6,348 bases of DNA, taken from Alphaproteobacteria bacterium. GTDB lineage: Bacteria > Pseudomonadota > Alphaproteobacteria > JABAAW01. A program made the position numbers and the translations under genes. Every line of letters starts with the position of its first letter. The first letter of the stretch is position 1. Below the pieces are notes generated by a model. It searched no databases and was not told the origin of the DNA. It worked only from the letters and a program-made list of their open reading frames with translations. The DNA is taken from NCBI GenBank assembly GCA_014239005.1, contig JABAAA010000073.1, positions 1 through 6,348 of the forward strand. The letters run 5' to 3'. This document shows positions 1 to 5,780 of this stretch, one piece after another.

Positions 1-300
1 AACGGCGCACCCCTGCGGCTCTTGCTGCCGTGGAAGTACGGGTTCAAGTCGATTAAGTCGCTCGTGCGAATCTCCTTCTCCGAGAGACGACCGAAAACCT
101 TTTGGGAAAAAATCGCTCCGAACGAGTACGGCTTTTGGGCAAATGTTAACCCCGAAGTGCCGCATCCACGATGGTCGCAAGCAAAGGAACGTTTGCTGGG
201 CTCCGACAAAAAAGTGCCGACCCAACTCTACAACGGTTACGGCGAGTTCGTCGCCTCCCTCTACGCCGACAAAAAACAAAATCGAACCCTGTTCATGTGA
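1..300 (+). CDS. msrP: MsrP (YedY) methionine-sulfoxide reductase catalytic subunit, C-terminal part
   Basis: The last 99 codons of a gene whose start lies left of the window, ending at TGA 298-300. MsrP is a periplasmic molybdopterin enzyme that reduces methionine sulfoxide in oxidised envelope proteins, using electrons from the haem membrane protein MsrQ (family knowledge). The visible part matches my memory of the C-terminus of E. coli Yed[21 protein letters not shown] at the start, then [20 protein letters not shown], then [12 protein letters not shown], and a closing [12 protein letters not shown]. The cofactor-binding cysteine and twin-arginine signal would be upstream and cannot be checked. 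No msrQ follows, so it lies upstream or elsewhere. The stop is 30 nt before hom and in the same frame, with no other stop between them. Confidence 0.93.
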   Translation, partial: NGAPLRLLLPWKYGFKSIKSLVRISFSERRPKTFWEKIAPNEYGFWANVNPEVPHPRWSQAKERLLGSDKKVPTQLYNGYGEFVASLYADKKQNRTLFM

Positions 301-301
301 C

Positions 302-334
302 ATGACAACGACGCGCACAAGCGTCACGCCATGA
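302..334 (+). other. 10-codon mini-ORF linking msrP to hom
   Basis: One base after the msrP stop (TGA 298-300), ATG 302-304 opens a 10-codon frame, MTTTRTSVTP. It ends at TGA 332-334, which overlaps the proposed hom start codon in an ATGA. No Shine-Dalgarno sequence is visible before either ATG. The arrangement would suit termination-reinitiation from msrP through the mini-ORF into hom. One ATGA at a start codon is common by chance, so the role is speculative. It gains some interest from the more elaborate chain between hom and glpX. Confidence 0.35.
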
Positions 335-1638
335 GCGAACACAGGATGCGTATCGCGGTCGCCGGCTTGGGAACCGTCGGCGGGGGGTTGCTCAACCTCT
401 TGCAACAACGAGACAGCGTTCAAGTCGTCGCCGTTTGTGCGCGGACGCGGCACAAGAAGCGCACATGCTCGATCGAAGGCATCGCTTGGTACGACGACGT
501 TGTCACGATGGCGCGCGATGCCGAGGTCGATCTGGTGGTCGAGCTCATGGGCGGCGAAGGAGGAGTCGCGCTGGACTGCGCGCGTACCGCCCTGCAGCAA
601 GGCAAGAACTTTGTCACCGCCAACAAAGCGCTGCTCGCACGCCACGGTGCCGAGATTTCACGCCTCGCCGAAGCCAAGGGGTGCGTCATCGGTTGGGAAG
701 CCGCCGTCGCGGCTGCCGTGCCTGTGGTGGCTGCGATGCGACAGAGCTTGCTCGCCAACAACACGCAACGCATCACAGGAATCGTCAACGGCACTTGCAA
801 CTATATCCTCTCCAGACTGGAGACGCAGAACGAAGACTTTGCAACGGCGCTTCGAGGCGCTCAAGAGAAGGGCTACGCCGAAGCCGATCCGCGTGCCGAC
901 ACGCAAGGGTTCGATTCGGCACAAAAGATCGCGCTGCTCGCTGCTCTCGCCTTTGCTACGCCGCCCGCGCTTGACGAGGTTTCCGTCGAAGGCATCGAAC
1001 AGGTCTCGCTCGACGATGTCAACTTCGCCAAACGGCGCGGGTTTGCCATTCGCCTGCTCGCCATCGCCGAGCGCATCGAAGACAAAATCTCGCTGCGCGT
1101 GCATCCCACGCTCGTGCGCCTCGATTCCGACTTCGCCGCCGTCTGCGGTGTGCGCAACGCCATTCTCTACCAGGGCGATTTCAGCGGACAAGTCTTCCTT
1201 GCCGGGCAAGGCGCAGGCGCCGCCGCCACGGCATCGGCGGTGGCAGGCGACATCCTCGACATCGCAAGGGGCAGAAGCACGCCCCTGTTCGGAACCCCCG
1301 ACGCCAAACTCAACCCCTTGCCTTTTTTTCCGCTACAGGATATCGTCTCTCCGTGGTACTTGCACTTTCGCGTTCAAGACAAGGTAGGGGTCGTCGCCGC
1401 CATCGCAACCGTCCTCAGCGAATGCAACATCTCCATCTCGGCAATCTTGCAAGACGACACCAGAGCGCGACAACAACGCGCCATGTCCTGTGTCTCCTTG
1501 CTCATGTGGACACACCGAACCCCCGGCAGCGCCGTCGCGAGAGCTTTGCACGCCATCGAAAAAGCCAAGTTGTTGCAGGGACGCGCCGTCGCGTGGCGAA
1601 TCCTCGACGACGAACCGCAGGTAGAACAACAAGCATGA
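331..1638 (+). CDS. hom: Homoserine dehydrogenase with C-terminal ACT domain
   Basis: 435 aa, cytoplasmic. It reduces aspartate-4-semialdehyde to homoserine with NAD(P)H, the branch point to threonine and methionine. Residues 7-19 hold the Rossmann motif (GLGTVGGG at 12-19). NKALLA with K99, IVNGTCNYIL at 151-160, GYAEADPRAD at 181-190 and the GFDSAQK segment (D195, K199) match the catalytic and homoserine-binding regions. From about residue 342, YLHFRVQDKVGVVAAI is a typical ACT-domain start, which in this family usually gives feedback control, often by threonine. The length is normal for the monofunctional ACT type. The usual Ala-Gly-Gly-Ile-Pro segment reads AAAVP here (127-131). ATG 331 is chosen because it leaves a short lead before the Rossmann strand; ATG 346 is possible, and neither has a good ribosome-binding site. 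The stop (1636-1638) lies in an ATGA that begins the relay into glpX. Confidence 0.96.
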   Translation: MSEHRMRIAVAGLGTVGGGLLNLLQQRDSVQVVAVCARTRHKKRTCSIEGIAWYDDVVTMARDAEVDLVVELMGGEGGVALDCARTALQQGKNFVTANKALLARHGAEISRLAEAKGCVIGWEAAVAAAVPVVAAMRQSLLANNTQRITGIVNGTCNYILSRLETQNEDFATALRGAQEKGYAEADPRADTQGFDSAQKIALLAALAFATPPALDEVSVEGIEQVSLDDVNFAKRRGFAIRLLAIAERIEDKISLRVHPTLVRLDSDFAAVCGVRNAILYQGDFSGQVFLAGQGAGAAATASAVAGDILDIARGRSTPLFGTPDAKLNPLPFFPLQDIVSPWYLHFRVQDKVGVVAAIATVLSECNISISAILQDDTRARQQRAMSCVSLLMWTHRTPGSAVARALHAIEKAKLLQGRAVAWRILDDEPQVEQQA

Positions 1639-1717
1639 AACGGCAAGCATGATAAAAAACACGACGCAAAAAATATGACGCAAAAAACATGATGCAAAAA
1701 ATATGACGAGAGCATGA
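1635..1717 (+). promoter_or_regulatory. Chain of five ATGA-overlapping mini-ORFs from hom stop to glpX start
   Basis: ATG 1635 overlaps the hom stop (TGA 1636-1638) and opens MKRQA, ending at TGA 1650-1652. ATG 1649 opens MIKNTTQKI, ending at 1676-1678. ATG 1675 opens MTQKT, ending at 1690-1692. ATG 1689 opens MMQKI, ending at 1704-1706. ATG 1703 opens MTRA, ending at TGA 1715-1717, which overlaps the glpX ATG at 1714. Every hand-over is an ATGA, the usual stop/start overlap for translational coupling. Steps between successive ATGs are 14, 26, 14, 14 and 11 nt, all 2 modulo 3 as the chain needs. No strong Shine-Dalgarno precedes glpX (only a weak GACGAGAG at 1706-1712). The chain is read directly from the sequence; a reinitiation role is inferred. 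Confidence 0.6.
1649..1713 (+). repeat. Degenerate 14-bp tandem array between hom and glpX
   Basis: Three clear 14-bp copies occupy 1661-1674, 1675-1688 and 1689-1702, with consensus ATGACGCAAAAAAY (first copy ACGACG, third ATGATG). A 12-bp copy precedes them (1649-1660) and an 11-bp partial copy follows (1703-1713). The 8-mer AAGCATGA at 1631-1638 recurs exactly 14 bp later at 1645-1652, so the periodicity reaches into the hom stop codon, and glpX itself begins ATGACG. The array is strongly A-rich on the + strand. It probably arose by replication slippage, perhaps by duplicating an original ATGA junction. No hairpin or T-tract suggests a terminator. Confidence 0.9.
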
Positions 1718-2697
1718 CGATGGTCGAACAATCAGCAGAAGGCGCACTCGACGAGCGTCTTTTGCATCAAGCACGGCGCGTGTGCGAAGAAGCCGCCATC
1801 GCCGCGGCGCGATGGCGCGGGCGGGGCGAGCGCGACGCTGCCGACAAGGCTGCGGTCGATGCCATGCGCGCAGCTTTGATGTCGTTGGAGATCGCAGGCA
1901 CGGTGGTCATCGGCGAAGGGGAGCGCGACGAGGCGCCGATGCTCTACATCGGCGAGGCGGTCGGCAAAGGTACAGGGCTTGCCGTCGATATCGCTCTCGA
2001 TCCTCTCGAAGGCACGAACCTATGCGCGACCTCTGCAGCGAACGCGCTCACCGTCTTGGCACTCGCGCCCAAAGGGGGCTTGCTCAACGCCCCCGACCTC
2101 TACATGGAAAAGATCGCCGTCGGCGCTCACATCGGAGACGATGTGGTCTCGCTCGCGCGATCGCCCGAAGAAAATCTTCAAGCGATTGCAGCCAAGCTTC
2201 AAGCTAAGGTCTCGGACTTGCAAGTCTGCATCCTCGAACGCGATCGGCACGCCGATTTGATCGCACGCGTACGGCGTTGCGGCGCACGCGTACAGCTGAT
2301 CTCGGACGGCGACATCTTCGCCTGTCTGCGAACCTCCGACCGCAAGAGCGATATCCACGCCTACTTCGGCACAGGCGGTGCACCCGAAGGCGTGCTTGCC
2401 GCCGCCGCGCTCAAGGTGCTGGGAGGATGTTTCCAAGGCAAACTGTTGTGTCGGAACGAGACAGAACGTGCGCGTGCAGAAAAGATGGGCATCATCGATT
2501 TCGATACCCTCTACAGCATCGAAGACCTCGTCAAGGGCGATGTCATGTTCGCTGCCAGCGGCGTCACCGACGGCACCTTGCTCGACGGCGTGCGCTTCGA
2601 AGAGGACGGAATCGCCGTCCACTCGCTGCTCATGCACGAGGCGAGCAAGCGCATCGAGACGGTGCGCGCTCGGCTGCCCTTGTCTGACGCCATCTGA
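1714..2697 (+). CDS. glpX: Class II fructose-1,6-bisphosphatase (GlpX)
   Basis: 327 aa, close to the roughly 336 aa of E. coli GlpX. This metal-dependent cytoplasmic enzyme hydrolyses fructose-1,6-bisphosphate to fructose-6-phosphate in gluconeogenesis; in autotrophs it can also act on sedoheptulose-1,7-bisphosphate. Visible signatures: GRGERDAAD at 36-44, VVIGEGERDEAPMLYIGE at 64-81, DIALDPLEGTN at 92-102, LNAPDLYMEKIAVG near 124-137, and GTGGAPEGV further on. By alignment from memory with E. coli D33, E57, D85 and E88, the metal ligands are D44, E68, D96 and E99; the fifth would be the Glu of GGAPEG. No key residue is missing. ATG 1714 is the natural start; ATG 1720, two codons on, is an alternative. 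It is preceded by the ATGA chain rather than a clear ribosome-binding site, and its stop lies in a triple 10-bp repeat. Confidence 0.96.
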   Translation: MTMVEQSAEGALDERLLHQARRVCEEAAIAAARWRGRGERDAADKAAVDAMRAALMSLEIAGTVVIGEGERDEAPMLYIGEAVGKGTGLAVDIALDPLEGTNLCATSAANALTVLALAPKGGLLNAPDLYMEKIAVGAHIGDDVVSLARSPEENLQAIAAKLQAKVSDLQVCILERDRHADLIARVRRCGARVQLISDGDIFACLRTSDRKSDIHAYFGTGGAPEGVLAAAALKVLGGCFQGKLLCRNETERARAEKMGIIDFDTLYSIEDLVKGDVMFAASGVTDGTLLDGVRFEEDGIAVHSLLMHEASKRIETVRARLPLSDAI

Positions 2698-2710
2698 CGC
2701 CACCTGACGC
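2681..2710 (+). repeat. Triple 10-bp repeat at glpX 3' end with TGA in all three frames
   Basis: Three adjacent 10-mers, TGTCTGACGC, CATCTGACGC and CACCTGACGC, share the core CTGACGC. The period is 1 modulo 3, so the three TGA triplets (2685-2687, 2695-2697, 2705-2707) fall in three different frames. The middle one is the glpX stop. The block therefore stops ribosomes in any forward frame before recJ. This may be only a by-product of slippage duplication. Confidence 0.85.
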
Positions 2711-2749
2711 TGCGTAAGCTTCGCGTCGCCATCGCGTCAACATCGCATC

Positions 2750-2755
2750 GAGAGG
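2750..2755 (+). promoter_or_regulatory. Ribosome-binding site of recJ
   Basis: GAGAGG lies 5 nt before ATG 2761 and is the best Shine-Dalgarno match among the gene junctions here. It fixes the recJ start and suggests recJ is initiated on its own, unlike glpX. The 63-nt glpX-recJ gap contains no other ATG and no convincing promoter or terminator. It does contain several CATCG repeats. Confidence 0.7.
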
Positions 2756-2760
2756 CATCG

Positions 2761-4650
2761 ATGCCACAGATTGTGCGTTGGCGTTTGCGCGCCCCCCGCG
2801 ACAAGGGGGAGTTCGAGCAGCATTGCGAAGCCTTACGGATTGCGGGCGAGCTCGATCCGTTGATGGCGCGTCTGCTTTGTCTGCGAGGAGTGGACAAGCC
2901 GCGATTGCAAGAGGTGTTGTCTCCGAAGGTTGCAGAGCTTTTTCCCGATCCCTTCCTGCTTGCCGACATGGACAAGGCGAGCGCGCGTCTTCTTTCCGCG
3001 TTGCGCACGGGCGAGAAGATCGGCATCGTCACCGATTACGATGTCGACGGTGCCTGCTCGGCGGCGCTGTTCGTACAGGCGTGGCGCGCGTGGGGGGGCG
3101 AGTGTGTCTATACCGTTCCCGATCGCTTCAAGGAGGGCTACGGTCCCAACGCCGCCGCCTTCCAAAGGTTGCGCGACCAAGGCGCGCAGGGGTTGGTTCT
3201 CACTCTCGATTGTGGCAGCAACGCGCAACAAGTCTTGCGCGCCCAGCAGCAGCAGGGCTGGGAGGTCGTCGTCGTCGATCACCACGCGCTGACGGGCTGT
3301 CGGCACGAGGCGGAACAAACCGAGGCGGTTCTCGCCATGGTCAATCCGCAACGTTCTGACAATCGCGTCGATGTGCGCACGCTCTCGGCTTGCGGCGTCG
3401 TCATGCTGTTGCTGGCGTCGATGCGTCGAAGTATCGAAGGGAACAACGTTTCGATGCCGCCTCTCTCCTTTCCCTTGAAGGCGTGGTTCGATGTGCTCGC
3501 GCTTGCAACCGTGTGCGATGTCGTGCCGCTGTCGCCGCTCAATCGCGCCTTCATCCGCGCGGGGCTTGCGCATTGGAACAGAGGACGGCACGCAGGACTC
3601 GCTGCGCTTGCTCGCTCGGCGGGCATCGAGCCGCCGTTTTCCACGCGAGACCTCGCCTTCGCTTTGGGACCGCGTCTGAACGCGGCGGGACGCATGGGCG
3701 ATGCCGAGCTCGCCGTCGAGCTGCTGTTGTGCGTCGAGCAAGAGGATGCACAACGTGCCGAGAAGATCGCGCTTGTTTTGGATAAGCTCAACTCCAAACG
3801 ACGTTCGCAACAGGAGACGTGTTGCAAGCAGGCGCAAAAACGCGCTGATAGTGCATCGAACATCTATTTTTTGCACGACAAGACGTGGTCGATCGGCGTG
3901 CTGGGTCCTTCCGCCTCGCGCGTTGCGGAACGTCTTGGTCGACCGATGTTCTTGGCAGCGTCTTCTCCTCTTGCGGAAGAATCGAGTGTCTTGCGAGGTT
4001 CGGCGAGGTTGCCGCCGCACGGATGGGAGGGCTGCTCGCTGGCGCATATCGTCGCGCGTGCAAAAGAGAAAGACTTGTTAATCGCAGCGGGGGGGCATGC
4101 GCGTGCCTGCGGCTTTTCCTTGTTGCAAGAGAAGGGGGAAGATTTTCAAGAATTTCTCCGAAAGACTCTTACGGAGTCGTCTGCAAAAAAGGCGATCGAC
4201 GAGCGTGCCTCCGTTGCGGGCAAGGTGGAGGAGGGTGTCGATTCCATCGACAGGGTTGTCGATATGGAGCTGTTGCTTTCCGCGGTGGGAGAAGGGTTGG
4301 CGGAACGTTTGTTGTCGCTTGCGCCTTTCGGCGAGGGACACCGCGAGCCGTTGTTTGCTTTTCGAGACATCGTTGTCGAGGGGTGTCGTCTTGTCGGCAA
4401 CAAGGGACAGCACATGACTTGCGTGTTCTCGGCGGAGGGAGGCGTTGCGCGTGCACGCGTGATCGCCTTTGCTGCGGTCGAGCGCGGGCTTGCGCATGCC
4501 TTGCGCGAGGCGGAGGAGACGCGCTCAAGGCGATGGGCGATCGGCTTCGTGCGTCCCGATCCTTATGCGCGAAGTGGCGCGCGTGGCGGTGCGGGAGGTG
4601 GGCAGATCGTGCTGGAGGATTTTGCTTGCGTGATCGAGGAATCGGCGTAG
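2761..4650 (+). CDS. recJ: Single-stranded-DNA-specific 5'-3' exonuclease RecJ
   Basis: 629 aa, somewhat longer than E. coli RecJ (577). A cytoplasmic metal-dependent nuclease of the DHH/DHHA1 superfamily that degrades single-stranded DNA 5' to 3' in RecF-type recombination, mismatch repair and base-excision repair. Motif I is TDYDVDGACSAAL from residue 91 (D92, D94, D96); motif II is LTLDCGSNA with D150; the DHH triad is VVVDHH, D173-H175; motif IV is LATVCDVVPL with D253. GPRLNAAGRMGD lies at 303-314. The DHHA1 half shows GVLGPSASRVAERLGRP near 379-395, GSAR at 413-416 and GGHARACGF at 444-452. LAPFGEGHREPLFAF and the region after it fit the OB-fold. Predicted catalytic aspartates and histidines are present, so the enzyme should be active. 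Several flanking positions are unusual: Thr91 where Gly is usual, Cys99 for Thr, Cys252 for Ala. The start is supported by GAGAGG 5 nt upstream. The stop is TAG. Confidence 0.95.
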   Translation: MPQIVRWRLRAPRDKGEFEQHCEALRIAGELDPLMARLLCLRGVDKPRLQEVLSPKVAELFPDPFLLADMDKASARLLSALRTGEKIGIVTDYDVDGACSAALFVQAWRAWGGECVYTVPDRFKEGYGPNAAAFQRLRDQGAQGLVLTLDCGSNAQQVLRAQQQQGWEVVVVDHHALTGCRHEAEQTEAVLAMVNPQRSDNRVDVRTLSACGVVMLLLASMRRSIEGNNVSMPPLSFPLKAWFDVLALATVCDVVPLSPLNRAFIRAGLAHWNRGRHAGLAALARSAGIEPPFSTRDLAFALGPRLNAAGRMGDAELAVELLLCVEQEDAQRAEKIALVLDKLNSKRRSQQETCCKQAQKRADSASNIYFLHDKTWSIGVLGPSASRVAERLGRPMFLAASSPLAEESSVLRGSARLPPHGWEGCSLAHIVARAKEKDLLIAAGGHARACGFSLLQEKGEDFQEFLRKTLTESSAKKAIDERASVAGKVEEGVDSIDRVVDMELLLSAVGEGLAERLLSLAPFGEGHREPLFAFRDIVVEGCRLVGNKGQHMTCVFSAEGGVARARVIAFAAVERGLAHALREAEETRSRRWAIGFVRPDPYARSGARGGAGGGQIVLEDFACVIEESA

Positions 4651-4656
4651 AGTTTT

Positions 4657-4693
4657 GCCTCAAGTCTGTTGTTTGTTTTCGTGTTGGTGAGGC
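4657..4693 (+). promoter_or_regulatory. dctP ribosome-binding site inside a short inverted repeat
   Basis: The recJ-dctP spacer is 47 nt. GGTGAGG at 4686-4692, 5 nt before ATG 4698, is a reasonable Shine-Dalgarno. Six bases that include most of it, TGAGGC (4688-4693), are the exact reverse complement of GCCTCA (4657-4662), leaving a 25-nt T/G-rich loop. If it forms in RNA, the hairpin would hide the ribosome-binding site. A 6-bp stem with so long a loop is weak and may be chance. No U-tract follows, so it is not a terminator. Confidence 0.35.
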
Positions 4694-4697
4694 GACG

Positions 4698-5780
4698 ATG
4701 CGCGCGATTTTTTTTCGGATGTCCGAATCGAGTTTCAGAATTTATGCGGGCGTTGTTGCCTTTGCGTTTGTCGGGTTTTTGTTGAGTATTGTTTCGCCTT
4801 GTGTGGCGGAGGAAGCGCATGTTTTGCGCTTGCATCATTTTTTGAACGCGCAATCGACGGTTCAACGAGGCTTGCTGGAACCTTGGGGGAAGCGTTTGGA
4901 GGCGGCTTCGGGGGGACGATTGAGGGTTGAAATTTTTCCTTCGATGACTTTAGGGGGCAAAGCGCCGCAGTTGTACGATCAGGCGCGCGACGGTTTTGTC
5001 GATATTGTTTGGACATTGCCGGGTTATACGCGCGGTCGTTTTCCGATCATCGAGGTGTTCGAGTTGCCGTTTATGGTAGCGACGGCGGATTCGACCTCGC
5101 GTGCGTTGCAGGAGTTTTCGGAAAAACACTTGCGTGAAGAATTTTCTGATGTTCATCCTTTGTTGTTTCATGTTCATGCGCGTGGATCGTTTCATTCTCG
5201 CAACAAAGCTATTAAGAATATGGGAGATTTACGCGGGCTGAAGGTGAGGGGACCTTCGCGGATTGTAACCGACATGTTGTCGGCGTTGGGTGCGGTTCCT
5301 GTGGGGATGCCTGTTCCGCAGGTTCCGCAGTCTTTGTCGCGGGGTGTGATCGATGCGGCGATGTTGCCGTGGCAGGTCACCGTTCCGTTGCGTTCGTCGG
5401 AGTTGGTGAAGCATCACACGGAGTTTGAAGGAGCGCGTGGATTGTATACGGCGACTTTTGTCTTGGCGATGAACAAGAAGAGTTATGCTTCGTTGCCTGC
5501 GGATTTGCGGAAGATTTTGGATACGGAGAGTGGTGCTGCGTTGGCTGCGATTGCGGGGCCTTTGTACGATCGAGACGAGGAGCGGGGGAGGCGGATTGCG
5601 CGCGAACGTGGGAACAAGTTTGTGAGGGTGAGCGAGCGAGAGGCGAAGAAGTGGCGTAAGGCGACGGAGTCGGTTGTTTCGGGGTGGGTAAAGCGGATGA
5701 AGGGGGAGGGTTATGATGGGGAGTTGTATTTGCGCGAGGCAAGGAGATTAATTAAGAAGTATGAACAACAGAAAAACTGA
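4698..5780 (+). CDS. TRAP transporter periplasmic solute-binding protein, DctP family
   Basis: 360 aa, the usual size for a DctP/SiaP-type receptor that binds an organic acid in the periplasm and delivers it to a DctQM membrane permease. Residues 1-37 are a signal peptide: basic start, hydrophobic segment about 15-33, cleavage probably after CVA at 35-37. Mature-domain hallmarks: a segment ending IFPSMTLGG (79-87), DGFVDIVWTLPGYTRGRFP (98-116), EVFELPFM (119-126), GDLRGLKVRGPS (176-187) with R184 at the usual carboxylate-binding arginine, and GAVPVGMPVPQVPQSLSRGV (198-217). The ligand cannot be told from sequence. ATG 4698 is chosen for its Shine-Dalgarno and complete signal peptide; ATG 4719 (Met8) is in frame. 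No dctQ or dctM lies between it and the window end. The gene is G/T-rich and uses TTG for most leucines, unlike hom. A run of eight T at 4708-4715 follows the start. Confidence 0.93.
   Translation: MRAIFFRMSESSFRIYAGVVAFAFVGFLLSIVSPCVAEEAHVLRLHHFLNAQSTVQRGLLEPWGKRLEAASGGRLRVEIFPSMTLGGKAPQLYDQARDGFVDIVWTLPGYTRGRFPIIEVFELPFMVATADSTSRALQEFSEKHLREEFSDVHPLLFHVHARGSFHSRNKAIKNMGDLRGLKVRGPSRIVTDMLSALGAVPVGMPVPQVPQSLSRGVIDAAMLPWQVTVPLRSSELVKHHTEFEGARGLYTATFVLAMNKKSYASLPADLRKILDTESGAALAAIAGPLYDRDEERGRRIARERGNKFVRVSEREAKKWRKATESVVSGWVKRMKGEGYDGELYLREARRLIKKYEQQKN

Noticed and set aside
310..325. Hairpin GACGC-6 nt-GCGTC between msrP and hom as a terminator
   Set aside because: The stem is only 5 bp and no T-tract follows.
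298..334. In-frame msrP-TGA-hom arrangement suggesting UGA recoding or stop readthrough
   Set aside because: TGG is used for tryptophan throughout and TGA ends hom, glpX and dctP at sensible lengths. A fusion of a periplasmic reductase with Hom makes no sense.
658..1209. Minus- and plus-strand shadow frames within hom (also 435-974 and 437-1387)
   Set aside because: They overlap a clear hom frame and give Arg/Ala/Ser-rich products without domains.
1639..1713. A-rich 14-bp repeats as a DNA-unwinding element of a replication origin
   Set aside because: No cluster of DnaA boxes is visible nearby; the only near-match, TTATCCCCA at about 6234, is single and far away.
1639..1731. Phe-rich minus-strand peptides across the 14-bp array
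   Set aside because: They are simply the reverse complement of the A-rich repeat read as Phe codons, with no supporting start signal or domain.
2706..2727. Hairpin around TAAGCTT between glpX and recJ as a terminator
   Set aside because: It needs a three-base bulge between 3-bp stems and has no T-tract.
2833..4047. A 404-codon minus-strand frame opposite recJ
   Set aside because: Arg/Gln-rich low-complexity translation with no family features, and recJ on the other strand has all its motifs. A shadow of GC-rich codons.
3885..5780. A 631-codon open frame that includes dctP and extends 813 nt upstream through recJ
   Set aside because: The upstream part is an out-of-frame reading of recJ, rich in Arg, Gly and Cys, with no domain. 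A Shine-Dalgarno and a complete signal peptide place the dctP start at 4698.
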